Origin: Arbacia lixula
Lineage: Eukaryota > Echinodermata > Echinoidea > Arbacioida > Arbaciidae
Direction: 5' to 3'
Assembly: GCA_963669155.1 (NCBI GenBank)
Contig: OZ022576.1
Location: 30,304,835-30,368,834 of the forward strand
DNA: 64,000 bases
Both the position numbers and the translations under genes were made by a program. The first letter of the stretch is position 1. Each line of letters begins with the position of its first letter. Positions 37,401-51,982 of the stretch are shown here, piece after piece. The notes below the pieces were generated by a model. The model did not search any database, had not been told where the DNA came from, and worked only from the letters and a program-made list of their open reading frames with translations.

Positions 37401-39738
37401 ACATTCAATGCATACACTGACATATTACTTGTGTGTTATGTATGTCAGGCTCATCAGTCATAAGCTAGCCCTGTGATCTTCCCACTGGTACGTTACATAT
37501 CACCTGCCAGCTATTTCCCCCTTTGGCGTGCAGTCTGACAAATTGGCTCTTTTCACAAAATGCTTTCATGGAGATTGTGTAGTTCACCATTTCTTTATTT
37601 CATGTTCTCGTAAATGACAAACATGGGAGTTTCCAATTTGTGTCAGAGGACACATTTTGATGGATTGTGAGATGTGGGTGCTTCTTTTTCAATATTGACA
37701 TTTCCTTCTGGCAATATCTTTTGATATTTCTGCACCTTACTGCCTGTCTGCCGTTTATGAGGGGAGAATGAACGAAAAGGTTAAAAATAGTGAGGAGCAA
37801 AGAAAAAAAACAAAGACAAAGTTGTGGCAAAATTTCTTGCCGGAATTGGATGGGAGACTGTTTTCGTAGAAATCCTGCAGCAATGTAATATCGAAAGGAA
37901 CAAGGTAAAACATGATTTCTTCGTCCACGTCTGATAAGTGTAATGTAATATGTGGCCTTGGGGGAAAACTCTCCATACCTAAATGATCCAGGGGCTTTCA
38001 TTGCTTGGGAATGAAATGTTACATCTGCTGTGACATTTATCAGAGGGTGCTCATATTTCACAAATATTGCTGATTGGATGCAATTTCCAGATAACATGTT
38101 GCCACGGAACTAGAGATGTTTTCCTGCCAGCTATCCCTGGAACAACATTTAGTGGAATGATCGTGTGAAGGGTGAAGTGATGTTTTCAGCATGTATTCCT
38201 TCCCTGCTATGCTTTCGCCCAAACAAAGTGTTAAACGTCCAGAGAGTGACAATTAAGATTAACATTGAAAGAAAAGAAGTGAGGTTTATTACTACAAGTA
38301 ACAATATTTTTTTGGTTAACAGTGCATCAAAATTGTGAGAAATGGAGAATAGATGGAAAAAACAAACATTGAAAAGATGGAATACCCTACTACAATTACA
38401 TTTTTATAGGTGATGTTAGACTTCACCGTAACATAAATAGAAATTGTTTATTATGACTGTTAAGTAAAGAATAGAAATGGAAAATATGATTTGTACACTT
38501 GCATAAATACTTCATTAAAAATGGGGCTTACTGGGATATGATGATCTACATGAGATTTAGAAAAAAAAAACATGCTGAAAATCAATCAGTGTGAAAGGCC
38601 GGCTGCATGCTACATATGGGATAGATCCTTGACCACAGAGTGTTGATACAATAACACAATACATCTCTGGACAATTTAGCAGTGTCCATTTTGTTGATCT
38701 TCGCCAGATCAATAATACAGGCAGATGATATTAGAGTAACACCATGTAGCTTGTTTCTGTCTTTTAATTTAAATGTTATTGAATGCGGAAAGTTGATATT
38801 GTAAATAAATAGGTACTAAATAAAGCGCAAAATGTGGCATCCAATCTGCAGAGTATTTTTTGTAGTTTTTTTGTGTAGTCCCTTTAGTAGTTAGACTAAG
38901 TAAGAGGGGTTTTTTTATGTGTTGTGCCATTTTTGTCCAAATTGTGGAAAAGTCTATCAGAGTCAATCAATTGTCAATGTTCATTGTTTGAAAATTGGCA
39001 TATGCTATGTAATTTGTTAAAGGTTATCATTTTACTGGGTGATATCTTTGTCAGGAAGCTCCTGAAAAAATAACAGTCCATCACTTGAAAACACAAGAGA
39101 AGGCTCTACTGCAATGTATAACATTTGTCTACACTTCGTGTAGGAGACTGATTTGGTCACTTGAAGGCTGAGAATAATTAGCATCACAATATTCTTCTAT
39201 TTACCTGTAAAAGAGGAGTGAAATTCCCTCAGAGCTTTAAAGCCAGACATCAAACAGAAAACAAGGGGAACACCTGTATGGTTAATTTCGGTAGTTGTGG
39301 GACTACAATAGGTGACCATCGTCTGTGAATGGATCTCATTGAGGAACAACTACAGTGGAGGATGATTGCTAAATTCATCACCAACTCTGTAAGTAGTTGG
39401 GCGCTAGTCTACTAGCTCACAAGCAGCGCAGCACAGACTGTGAAATGTTGCCTCATATGGGTCTGGATAGATGCAGTTCAAGACTACAACCTGATGATCC
39501 AGCTAGGTCCTAGATGTTATCTTTGTTGACATTATTCTTAACTTGGGTCATCAATTCCTCTCATGCCTCTTATTGATAGTGGAGTTGTTGAAATCTTGAA
39601 AAGAACATATCTATCAATCCAAAGATTTAAAAAAAGATTGTTTAAGAAAACTCATTTGGAAGGTTTTCGACTACTTCTTTGCCTACCCTTAGAAGCAAAT
39701 AATGTGCTTTTTTGTAAATGTACATAAATGGGGGAAGA
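37401..39738 (+). other. CFAP410 intron; no recognised gene
   Basis: The longest unexplained open frame of the window lies here on the minus strand (37600-38097, 165 codons). It has no recognisable domain, no splice context and an ordinary intronic base composition. I do not call it a gene. Confidence 0.5.
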
Positions 39739-39881
39739 CTGGGGGGCATTTCATCAAAGGACTTGTCGGACGTTTTATCTGACAAGCTGTTACAAGCTAC
39801 TGAAATGCTTGCATCTGATTGGATTAGAGCAAATTTGTCAGATAAAATGTCTGACAAGTCCTTTGATGAAATGCCCCCCAG
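39739..39881. mobile_element. Hairpin MITE, 143 bp, with about 48-bp terminal inverted repeats
   Basis: The left end CTGGGGGGCATTTCATCAAA, continuing GGACTTGTC, is mirrored almost perfectly at the right end (GACAAGTCC, then TTTGATGAAATGCCCCCCAG). The arms are about 48 bp, with two mismatches and a 45-nt middle. The two arms are nearly identical, so the copy is young. No clear target duplication flanks it, so the superfamily is undetermined. Confidence 0.8.
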
Positions 39882-42800
39882 CTTTCAGTCCTGAGTGGTC
39901 TATGCTGGTGGAGGCCATCACCTCATTGCATTATGATGCATGTAATTGGCAGGTACATAGCCCTTGAATAAGGTAACACGATATCATATATTGTACAAGC
40001 ATTGAAAACACAAGAGGGCAGTCTTCATCAGCCCAAAGCCCCAAAATACATGGATTACCTAGCTAACTATTTGGTCAGGAAATCTCCCACAATTAAATCA
40101 TGGGCTAGATGGCAAAATTGTCCACTTTTTTGAAGACCCTCTGTGTTATTCTGATTCTGCGAGCTCGCTCCACACAGCATCATGCACCGGGAACGGCTGT
40201 GCGTAGAACTACTGTAGCAGCAACAGCTGGCAGCTTATATCATAATTCTAACTTAAGGTGAATCTCCTGGATTAGATTATATGTAGCTATTTTGCCAGCT
40301 TCAGGTTGATGCAGACACACCTACAATAGTAATGCCCCAAAGACCCATAAGGCCATAGTCCTCAAAATGAACAGCCCCTAAGCCCCACACCCTCCAAACG
40401 AACATGTCAAGTAAGTTGTGATGTACAGTTGTGTAGATGTTGATTTAAAGTGCAATAAAACCCCTGTTTCTTTACAAAAGAAGCAAAGGGGAGGTAGCAA
40501 TATCCCACTGAGCTGTGTTGACATAGGGAAGGTCTTTCTTGAACAAACTGGCCTCTTCACACCCTGGCTATTGAGGTGGTATGCTCCCGAGACTTCCCTC
40601 CTGCACATTTGAACTTCAGTCCACTCTGCAATTCTCCCAGACTCAAGCAAGATGACACATCAAACAATGCACTACACATTTTTTTATAAGAGAGGGAGAG
40701 AGAAAAGGGAGAGAAAGGGACCCCTGCCAATGCATTGTGCTACTTCTACAGCACAGCAAATTTGACAGATCAGGTATAGAGTAAACACGCGAGAAAGAGC
40801 AATTAGCACGATGGTCATAAGCCCTGACTGTCCAATTCCCCGTGCGTTGGTGTGGTGATGGGAAAATCAGGGGGAGCGTCTGGCAGAGCGCTCTTTGGAG
40901 GTTTTGTGATGGAAGTTGTACGTGACTGAGGACAGAGTGAGCATTTATTTAAAGAATCCTGTTTTCCCACAAGATCATCTCTTAGAGATGGACAATCAGC
41001 ACAGGAAATTAGAGTCCTCAGAAAGTTTGCAAAGGATTATGAGGGGCAGGAGAGTGAGAGAGGGAGAGAGAGAGATTGGTGTGCTCTCTACTCTAAGTTT
41101 CTTATTTTACCGCTATGTCAGGGATAAAGGGAAATTAGATATGGTGTAGAATGATCAGACAGAACGTGAGACTTTTGAAGTTCCTTTGAGTCCCGTACAC
41201 AACCCAACAGGTGTGCAGAATTATGCATCAATCCCAGGAACTGTAAAAACTACATGTACATTCTCAGGGAAATAGGGCTTTAACAGCACAGAACACATTG
41301 TTCATTCCTTGGATAAGGTTCTCTCTGTATGTACAATGAACACGTAGAGGCAATTTGGACTGACATTTGGGCAGGAGGGGAGGGGGAAGGCAAATCTAGC
41401 AAACTACTCCTTTGAATAGAATGACATTTGATCTGTGAAGCCACGCATACACTTTTGTCTCTCTCTCTCTCTCTCTCTCTCTTTTCCCTCATCCTCTCTC
41501 CCTCTTTCTCCTCTCCCCCTCTCCCTGCTTTACTCCCTCTCTCCAGTCCCCACCCTCTCTCATAACCAGTTCTAATTGTTATTGTTTGAATCGAGTACAA
41601 ACATCACAATGCTTGTTCTGCCCTCTTCTGTTTCTCATTCCAGGCATGTGCAGTGTACATTATGCATGGATGCTGCCTCAAATTGATTTTTGTAAACAAG
41701 ATGGAATGTAAATGTACATTGGAGCTTGCTTATTGAAAGAAGGAACATTCCATGTACGTTTCAATTACACTTCTTCCTGTCACACACACACCTGGTTTGT
41801 GTATATACATGTACGTACATTCTTCTTGTTTCTCTCTGGCTCCTCTTGTATTGTATGGACTAATGATGCAATGATACTGTACAAGAATACATGGACATGT
41901 TTGTATTATTGCATCTACTGTGGAAGAAAAAAAATAAATTACAAAATTACAAATTGCATGAAGGCAGTCTCTAGTATGGGAAGCTATGCTGGCAACTGAC
42001 ATGATAAAAATTCATTTCCCATTGTAGTTATGATGTTGCCGAATGAAACAAGTGAGAGGATAGAAATATGAACAGGCATGTGTCAAGCCCTTGTTGCATT
42101 CAATAATTCATTCACTGTTCTGAATTGAACTTTTGAGCAACATGAGTTGGGATGTTTGGCTCATTTATATTGATCTAACCTGGCTGGCCACATCTCCAGA
42201 GAGGTGGCACCGCAAATAGACAAGTAGGAGACAAGGCTTGAAAAACAACTCCCTTCAAATCCCAATCGTTTGTAATCGAATGACGTACAGTGTAGCAGAA
42301 ATCTGAGCATTCATCACAGAATTGTGACATGGCCAGGGAGAATTGCATCAAAACACATCAATAATAACCAGACTTCAAAGTCGAGGATCCCACGTGCGCC
42401 ATCGATTCTAAATTAATGTCTAAAAGGGGGAATTTATTTTGGTTTTGTTTGTCATGCAAAAGTTTTTCCTCTTTCATATCTCTGCCTCTGTGTCCCTTCT
42501 CTGTTTTGTTTTGTTTTTTGGAATGTGTTTTTTGAAGGGGGTTCAATTTGTTACCTAAGGAAATCTTTCAGATCGTCCAAACCTTAAAAAGGAAGAAGAA
42601 ATAAACTAATCAAATTTATCAATAAATAAGACCTTTCAACATAACATGGATTTGATTATGGCGTAATGAATTGATCTGAACAGGGTGGGGGGGGGGGGGG
42701 GGGAGGGAATTGCCTCCAAACTTCTAATCTGTACTACATGTATACATATGTACACTGTACTACACACACCTACATGTAGTGTGTTGTTTGTTTGTTCAAT

Positions 42801-44004
42801 TCTTTAAGATTGATGAGTTTCTCCAATTATGTGGACGTTCCTTCGATCTTAACATGTACTTGAAGTGGTTCTTTAATGGTAGGCATCCCAAGAGTAGTTC
42901 GAAGGAAGTGTTTGTTTGTTCTGGGAACAGACTAGTGATAATTTGTACTCCATGTGTCTGCTGGGTAGGATTTTTACCCTCCCAGGACCAAAGGTGCATG
43001 CTTTGTGCACTAAACTCTATGATCTTTTCCTAACTTGGTACTGAAGGGGTTAAATCGAGATCTACTGCTGTAATGTGTGAAAAGTTTCAATTGCCTACAG
43101 TCATTCTGGTACTTCACAGGGTTTGAGATAGATAGAGCAATTGGTGTCAAATGCTCAAAGAATACTGGTGGGCCCATGTTGATGCCTTGCCAGGTACCCA
43201 ATGGCCCCTTGAAACCTGTTGAGTTGAGGACTTTCAAATTGTATCCATGTACAATACTGTTTGATAAGAAGAGCATGTATCATGTACATAAGATGTAAAA
43301 TTCTGTGATAAGAAAAATATGTTGTTTATTTCTCTCTTTGTATGCCACAAGTAATACCTATAATTCCCATAGAATGGTAGTTTATCTGGCACACCAAGGG
43401 CTAAAGAAAGATTTGCATGTAATCTGCTGTGTACAGTGATACCAGGGCCAGCTGTGGAATGTATAACATGTGACCCTCTCAAGACGGAGATAAGACATCG
43501 GAAACAAACTCTCATGTTTATCACTGCACTTGAAGATGATCCTCCACTGAAAGATGATCACTAAAAATGCTCTTGATAAGATATGAGAGGTGGAGATATC
43601 TTGAGGAGACGTAGATTCATTTCATGATGGCTATACCAACACTCCCTTTGGATGCGAGAGGCATTATCTTGCTCACTTCCTTGAGCCAAGTACATCTTAG
43701 ATAAATATAACTTGTGTCTTCGTCACAGAATAGAAGATTAAGATTACACTCTTTCATACAACTTATGAGGGAGAATATTACTATGGGGAAACCATACTTC
43801 TCTTCTTCTCATGTTCAAAGTTGACCCCAGACCCTGTTTTGCCAGCCCTTTGACAGGACACTTGGAACTAGAGCTGCTGTTTACCCTGGGTAGGCAATAA
43901 TCCCAACGTAGAAGGAGCTGGATATAGAGAAACATCCACTTGAAACAAATGTCAATGTTAGCCAGTCTGATGTGGTTTGCTGGTTGGCTTCATTGAAGTC
44001 TTAA
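39882..44004 (+). other. CFAP410 intron; simple repeats only
   Basis: It holds a (TC)n run at 41457-41482 inside a pyrimidine-rich stretch to about 41547, and G17 at 42687-42703. A reverse copy of the dispersed motif (TTGGTACTGAAGGGGTTAA) lies at 43025-43045. No exon is supported. Confidence 0.5.
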
Positions 44005-44231
44005 CAGAGAGGAAAGGAGAAAGAGAGGGAGGATGAGGAAAAGACAGATAAAAAGAAAACGATGAAGGCTAGTAGACACACACCGAAAGAGAGACAGGCA
44101 GACAGACAGACAGACAGACAGACAGAGGTAGGGGAGAGAGAGAGAGAAAGCTGAATATTGTATATAGACCTGTAGACACACACCAAAAAGAGAGACAGGA
44201 AGACAGACAGAGAGGAGAGAGAGAGAGAAAT

Positions 44232-44281
<50 letters not shown>

Positions 44282-44395
44282 TCGAAGATAGAGAGAATGA
44301 GGGACAGAGAGAAAGACCCCATATAAAGACAGACATACTCTGAAAAAGAGGAAGACAGAGACAGAGGGGGGGGGGGGGGTGGGCAGGGGGCTAGG
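44005..44395. repeat. Purine-rich (GA)n/(GACA)n tract with about 100-bp internal duplication
   Basis: The plus strand is almost all purine or CA. (GACA)n runs sit at 44095-44127 and (GA)n at 44229-44275. A larger unit, TAGACACACACC(G/A)AAA followed by GAGACAGG and (GACA)n, appears at about 44071 and again at about 44172. The tract ends in G14 at 44366-44379. Three overlapping Ser/Leu-rich minus-strand open frames arise from it and are not genes. Confidence 0.9.
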
Positions 44396-47300
44396 TTGGA
44401 CTACAGTACTTGAAACCTCTTCAAGCAAAGCTTGTTTGTCACAGAATGTCTGAACCATGCAAATGGGATCAGTACACATGTATCACCAAACGAATGCAAC
44501 TATGCAACCTTGAATTACAATGTAGTTTTGATCTTGTGCACACCATTCCTTTTTATGTACGCACATAAAGTGTACAAAAAAAATGTCAATAATTTGCATG
44601 CCTGTTAAAATCATGATAAGATATGAACTTATGTGTACAGCCTATACACACATAATTCGAGTCCCAATTGAATCTGCCTTTCAGACTGTGCAGAAACAGT
44701 CATGGACACTTTTTGCCAAATATGATAAAAAAGTGAGTTTATAAAAAGCAAGTGATTATGTCTGTAGAATACTGACTACAATGCCTCTGTTGGACCATGG
44801 TCAAACAGTGTTTCATCAACCAGCTATATACAGGGTTGTCTAGAGAAGGTAATGTAATGCCCTGCATGAGACTGAGCGACAGACCGACATCACCTGAAGC
44901 TAAGATAGATGGCGACATGGTGTGAGTGCATTGATTTTGGTCCGACAACCTGATACGAGGAGCAGGGTGATTGAGGGCTTGACAGCATGAACGTAATGTA
45001 GTAGCGCCACAGGCATGCAATAATGATGTGGTACGGGATATGAAGGTCCCTCCAAGAGCATTTGTGTAGCTTAGAACTTCTGAGTTGATGCCTTTATTGG
45101 CATTTTATGTACACGTGTCTGTTTATGTGGATGAGGGCAGGATGTGGCAATAAATTTCTATTCAGACAATAAATGTTGTCATTGGATTACAAACCTAATA
45201 GTCAAGAAGATGTAGACTGACAGAAGATTAAATTCAAATAAGAAAAACATGAATGAAGTGCTACTTTATGCCTGGAAATATTGTGATCCAAAATTTATGC
45301 ACATACAAATTTTAGTGGAAGCCCAAATCTTCAAAACAACAATTTAAATTCCAGTGGAGTGATTTTAAAGTTAAACTTGTTTTCCTATACATGTACATGA
45401 TTTTAGACAACATTTTTGTAAAGACCATTCAATGTGAATCACTTCAGAGCTGATTGTGTCTAATTCCACCTTTCTATGAAAACCATCTGTCCTTGGAGTA
45501 GTCATTAGAGACAGGTTTGACAAAAACAAACACAGCATATTTGCTAGCATTGGGACGAGGTCCTTAAAAGCCACCGCAGACTCCACAATCCAATCCGTCG
45601 TACGACTCAGCGACTGGTTAAATCGCAGGACCCATTCAGAGGTCTTGTGTGAGACAATAACGTCATATTTCCAGTCATGGGCCCTTACGACTGGAGATTC
45701 ATGGCAGAATTGCGTCGTCTGCGGTGACCTGTGTACACTGATAGAGAGAGTGACAGGGCTGCAGGACTGCAGGCATGATGGTGACCCCAGGCGGAAGGCT
45801 GCAGCTGATTGAAATTATGTTATCCCCAATCAGTGTCCCGTCAATTATGCATGGGACAAGTCAAACAAATTGTGCGGACAGTGGGGTACATTTAGCTTGT
45901 TTGCACAGGCTGGGAGTTCAGGATATGATGATGTCTCATTATGCTGGATGTTTGTGAAAAAAATATCTATAGACAAAAAACAACATGAAAATGTGTACTT
46001 TGCTGTATGTACATGACCCCCTCTAGAATTGCCCAGACAATTTGATTCAGTTAGCATGTACTTGAATGGGATGTTGGTGTATTATATGTTCATATCTAAT
46101 TATATTAGAAGCTGGTGTAAAATAAAAGGATAATGGGGGGGGGGGGGGGGGATTTGTACTCCATCTTCAAATACTCATATTTTTGTATAACATGAACATT
46201 TCAGTATATCCCAACTTGATTACTGAACTCATTGGCAGTGGCTTTTCTTGACCGTTTTTTCGCTCTCATATTTTCCATTCTGTATGAGATTTGTAAACAC
46301 TTAGCTACTTGCATGATAGATCATGCAACAGGCTGAAATTCAATTTAGTTGAAGTCCTTATGGGATCTTAACTGGTCTGAGAATTGGATTCATTTAGAAT
46401 GCATGGCTGGTTGTCAAATCCAGTTATGAGAGTGAGGAGTTTGAGTTGGGAATTCATGTGGCTGATTGAAGAAGCTTTGGTGATGAATATTTCATGAGGA
46501 CGTACCTGGACCCTCGGGAATGAGATGGATAAATGTGTGAATTGTGAAATAAAAGGATATTCAGGTTTGCCATCAGTAAATGCCATTATTTTCATTTAAG
46601 ACAACACTTAAATTTGAAATGAGATCTTTCATTGATCTATTTCAAGTTTCAAGGCTTGAAGAAGGACATTTTGGAATAAGATTGGAATCCCAACTACAAT
46701 GATGACCTTTAATGAAAGTATCAGATCCAATCACCAGGAAAACAAGTATTTCACATAAAAATTCATATATTACTATTACTGAGGCCTGCTTATTTGCACA
46801 AGGCACATATCACACTTCACCCTAGATAATTTTGACAGATTGTACACTACACTCCATGTTGATACTGTAAATGTAGAAGATGCAAATTAATTGATTGTTT
46901 CAGCATAAATGGGATGATGAAGGTGTCATTAAACTTGTTGTTGTAGATTTTCTCCTTTGCCTCAAGACTTGATTTCCAGCATTCATACAATGGATATGTT
47001 GAAATAAATTCAGAGACCATATTTTTGACCGTTACATGTAAGACACAAGAAGGAAGGTAAGACCAGACAGCTGTGTTTTATGTTGGCCTGCAGGTGGGAT
47101 ATTAAGCTAGTTTATATTTCATGTTGAAAACATGGAATTTGATCTTCAAGTGCATGGAAGGGAAAAAATGGGAACTTGGGGATTTCTTCTTGGAGTACGA
47201 GTAATTGTGATGGCATGCAGGATAAAAAATTGGTTTCATTCAAAAGTCTAACCTTACATCAGTTGAAAGCCATCTTGTTCTTGCCTTACGTACGATGGTC

Positions 47301-50300
47301 GTTGAGGGGAATCAATACGCGGACACAGCGAGAGTAAATTCAGGTCATGTGATCGGGGAGAATGTGGAGTGTTTGAGTACGGGTTGGGGAGACGGGAGAT
47401 CCCAAATGTCAATGGGTGCGTGAGAGTGGTTTTATGGAAGGAAGTTTTTGGTGAGAGAGAGATTTGGTGGGAAGGCAGCGTTCTGCTGCTATGACATCCG
47501 AGAGGTTCGAGGGACCAGAGTGGTCAAGGGAGAATTCAGAAAATACCTGAGCCATAGACTGAAACAAACTTTGGGGACCCTGGTAGAAGATGGTTGGACA
47601 CATTTCTTTGTCATGTCAGATCTGATCTGCCAGGTGTAGGAGTTCTAGGTCGAGTTTAAAGGGAGACTGTTTATTTCAAGAGAGAACCTTCTGTTTCTCT
47701 GTGTGCAGCATGATGGATAATGAGCTATTTGGCTATTGGAACTAACAGAACTTTAACCATATTTTGCCATATGATTATGTCCCCTCCAAATAACCCTCTC
47801 AGTACCATGCCAGAAAAAGCTCATTGACTTATTACACATGCCATGCGCCTATGACTCTGAAAGGCTCGAAAGATAATTTAAACAGGCCTTTTTTCCCCTT
47901 TAATTAGACGTGCTAGGTGCAAGCAATAATCCAGTTTCCTAGTCTCTCCTAGTGTACATTCTGAAGCTAAAAACAGAAAGGTGTTTTCAAGAGGACTTTA
48001 CATCGTTGTACCGACTCTGGGAAAATGAGAGTTCAATCATTCAAAGGCATCATGCAAGTGTGTGCTCATGTTACACATTGAAGTGTGAGCACATGAATGT
48101 TGCAAGATGCGGTGCATTACTGATGAGGATGGATATTGGGTGATTTTTCATACCACATACAGTGATCGTTTGTAATCATTGAAAAGGTACCCGCTGAGTG
48201 GCGCAGACACAGGTAGCCAGACGCCAGACTATCTGTTCATATATTGATGAGGCTAGGTGAAGCGGAACCGGAAAACATTATTAAGTCATGCAGAGTTGTG
48301 CAGTATGAAATAGGTGAAGAACATGAACATGTCATTGTCAGTGAGAAGATGGCTCTTCAAGAATTTAAATCTGTGTTGCAACACTACATAATATAAGGCT
48401 TGAGTGAATTAAAACTGGAATAAGGCCTCTTAAAGTTGAACATGCCCTTATCATGGATTTGTTTGTTGCAAAGCAAGAGAAGCAATTGAACCATACATAT
48501 ATGTGTGTAGACCACATGTGTGATGGGTGAGTTACTGGATTTTCAAGTTGGCTGAGTAGAATGTAGCTGTTAGGCAGCTTGAGCTAGTCATGGGTTAAAC
48601 ACGGAAGTAGATATGTTTGATGTTGAAACAGGCACATTGTAGCATGAGGACTTGTTCTTACTAGCAAATCGATTTATGTAGTGTCATCTATGTTTTGCTG
48701 CTGCTCTTTAAAGTGATTCAATTGATTGATTAATCTGTTCGAAAAATAAGTAAACATGTACAAGAAGACCAAGGCTGTACATGTGCTTATGCATTTACAC
48801 TAAGGTCAGAACTAATCTATTCTCAGCAATTCTCAGGTGTACATGTAACTGGTGTCATCAACTCACTGTAAGTCATTTATTTGCTGTGAAATGTTATTTG
48901 CTCTTTTTGGACTTGTTGAGATAAGAAGGGAATCCGTATGCTGGCTCTATAATGTGGACCTTCATGTGTTAAGGAATGTGAGTGATAGATTTTTTTGGTG
49001 CTTGGTCAGAGAAACTCTCCATTCAGCCTTACAATAGCTTATACAAGCTGTCTGAAATTAGCTTACAAACTAAAGTGTAGAATTATTTCTTCTCCCCTTG
49101 AAATCAGGCCAATTTCCGGACTTTCTGGTTGTGAAAACCCGACCTTTGGATGGTAAACACAGTTGAGTTAAATCGAGGAGTTTCATGAAGCATGAGGCAA
49201 GGTCACCGGCGATGCCATCTCCCCCAGGTCTTCCCCTCTCCTCTCCTTGCCCCTCACCTTCAGCCCCCCTCCCTCCTCGGCTCCCTGGGCTGATGGACAG
49301 ACGGACGGACAGGCCGCCACGCCAGGCAGGGCTCATAGCCCACAGGGTGTGCTCAGGTGGAAGGTCTGACTGGCTGGCAGCTCGCAGCTCTCCTCATGAA
49401 TGTTCACACTCTCCGCCTTGTCTCGTCTCGCTGCTTGTCTCAAGAAAACCTGCCTCCTCAAGATGTCTGGTGCGACGGGGGACAGCCGCCATCCATGTGA
49501 CACCTCATTTGCATTCTTTCTTTCTTTCTCGTTTTGCCTTCTCAAATCTCATTGTTTGTTGTTTCAACTTATTTGTTTACTGGCATCTTCAAAGTTTATG
49601 CCCATTGATATATGTCAACAGCAGCCTGGTGAAAATGCAGTATGTTTAAAAAGGTTTACGTACTGTAGTTGTTCGTCAAGCAAACCTGTAGCATGCTCTA
49701 GTTTCCACTAGCTATTGTTTCGATGGATGCTTACAATTTGAATATATTTGTGAACACTGGTCGGCTGCATTGCTTGTGATTTATGGGCAGTGGAAAGTCT
49801 GATGATTTGGAAACTGTCCTTGTAATGTGTGTAGATTGCAAAGCATCTGTAGTCTGTTTCTCCCCTTTAGAGAGTTTGCACAAAGCCAACCGTGCACTTT
49901 TATTTCATTGAGTAGAGTAAAGTGATTTTGCTGTTCATTCTCATGCAAACTACACCTCATGGGTAGACTGAAGTTTGGTTCAGTGATGTATCATGACAGA
50001 TAGCACTCAACTCATATAACTTATTAATAGATTATTAGGTCATATATTGTTTGCATTTGTTTTATACTGTAGGTGCTGAACAGGGTAAGACACTTTTTTT
50101 GTACCTTTTTTTTTTTTGGGGGGGGGGGGTTATGTGCACATTACTGCAGTTACTGGGCTTACACATCTCTTCTTCAGCACTGCCCTTCTTTGCCTTTGCT
50201 TTTGTTTTCTCACAACAGATCATTGCATATAAACAATATGCCTGTTGTTTGGCAATTATACCACATCAGTACCATACCATGGCTTTCCCTCTTTGTGACC

Positions 50301-51430
50301 TAGAAAATACAATTTCCCAGAAAAGACCAGTAATTATCTGTGGCCAGTTCTACTCTACATTTCATCCATTCTACCTGGCCGGCCTGTAATGAACCTGACC
50401 TTTTCCCAAATTTTCCTGGAGGATTTTAATTCTGAGCTGCCCCTGAACTGACCGACCAACTTGACAGACCGTTCTTTCTTGCAGGAATTCTCCCCTGGCG
50501 TTGTATTGTAAGCCAATACTGACCAGCGGACATCCAACAACACTGGTGGTCAGTGGCCGTGAAACACATAGTCTTGGTGTAGGCTTTGCACTGTGTGGTG
50601 TTGTGATGAGTTAAGGTGTGATGCAGCTATGTTAACGAAGGTCATGAGGGAAGGTTACATGTACATGTATGCTGGCTCAAGGACATGCAGTGACAATGTC
50701 AGTCACTTGTCATACACATAGTATGCAGTCAGTTTGGGGTTATGAAGTCTGGGCAAGGCATTATCTCGCTTGGTATTCTTTAATACCATACTTGCAGTTT
50801 GGTTTATTGAGTATCTGCACAACTTGAAGATCTGTGTTTTATTCCAGCATCATGTAGGAGTTTCATATGGCCAGTAGGCCCCGGTTTTCATGAGCTTCAT
50901 CTGTTACTGATCATAGAATATCTTACACTGTAAAAAAAAAAAAATATATATATATATATAAGTCCCTCTCTCTGTGTCCATTGGATGTATTGACAAAAGC
51001 TTTTGCCATTTTATAAACAACAACAAACCATCCAAAAGTGAGCCAAGTACTCTGATTCATGGATACTAATTGTCTCTTTTCTGTATCAGAATTAATTCAT
51101 GTACATCTCATATTGAGAACCAGTAACCCACAGTACTTGTGTTGTGTAAATTAGGAACCAGCAATTGTTGCATCATGCACACTAACATTTATTTGAAAAG
51201 CGATCCCATAAGTAAGACCTTGTGCTGTTACATAAAACCTCACCTAACATGTGTCTACAAATTTGCTGGTACATGCTGTAATAAAACATGATTCTCACGT
51301 TGCATAGCACTCAAAGCCTTGAGCATGGTATTGTGTGGGAGCTTTGATGTGCCAGTAACAAGAGTTGTTTTTCTCTTTGGAAGTGCTAACGCTCCAACCA
51401 CTCGGTTAATATTCCTCCATTTGATAAATT
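44396..51430 (+). other. CFAP410 intron; no recognised gene
   Basis: It contains G17 at 46135-46151, T12G12 at 50106-50129 and an A13-(AT)8 run at 50932-50960. A plus copy of the dispersed motif TAACCCTCTCAGTACC starts at 47791. The GC-rich stretch 49200-49400 carries a 154-codon Pro/Ser-rich open frame that looks compositional, not coding. Confidence 0.5.
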
Positions 51431-51697
51431 CTCTCATAGTGCCATCATCACATTTCTCAAAGGGAATAAGATGTTTGTAATTTTGTAAATTGTTATCTTG
51501 TTTTTTAGAGTTAAAGAACGTGTCATTAATTATGATAATTGTTTTATCAATTCAGTATGGACATTTTTGTCCAGCTCTTGTCACATTGTCAAGGTGAATA
51601 TGGTTGCATAGTTTCAGTGCTTTTACATTATTTGTCAATAAATCATATTTTGAATAATCATGAGATTTTGTTTCTATGATGGAGGTACTGACATTGC

Positions 51698-51733
51698 TCT
51701 CTCTCTCTCTGTCTCTCTCTCTCTCTCTCTCTT
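51698..51733. repeat. (CT)n microsatellite inside the exon-4 ghost array
   Basis: A CT run of about 35 nt, broken by one GT, occupies the pyrimidine-tract position of the ghost acceptor at 51744. Its expansion explains why that repeat unit is about 30 nt longer than its neighbour. Confidence 0.9.
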
Positions 51734-51982
51734 GTCTTTGTATTTGTGACACTTGACAAGGTTATCAGGTCAAACTTAAGCTGTCTTTTTCTTAATATCT
51801 TCTTTAAAAAAAAAATCATGTTTTAATTTTTATTTCTTATCCAAGGTATTGACATTGCTCTCTGCCTTCTCTGTGTAGTTGTTACATTAGGCAAGGTGAA
51901 CAAGGTGACATAGTTTAGGGGTTTCTTCTTATTGTCAGTGAATCATATTTTCAATAATGATGAGAATGTTGTTATTTGAGGT

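Noticed and set aside
37600-38097. 165-codon open frame on the minus strand, the longest not explained by a repeat or exon
   Set aside because: It has no recognisable domain, no splice or promoter context and ordinary intron composition. One frame of this length is expected by chance in 64 kb read on six frames.
43990-44479. Three overlapping minus-strand frames rich in Ser and Leu
   Set aside because: They arise from (GA)n and (GACA)n simple repeats; such repeats remain open in all frames.
49185-49649. 154-codon Pro/Ser-rich plus-strand open frame
   Set aside because: It follows a pyrimidine-rich, GC-rich stretch, and its residues mirror that composition. The overlapping minus frame is equally open.
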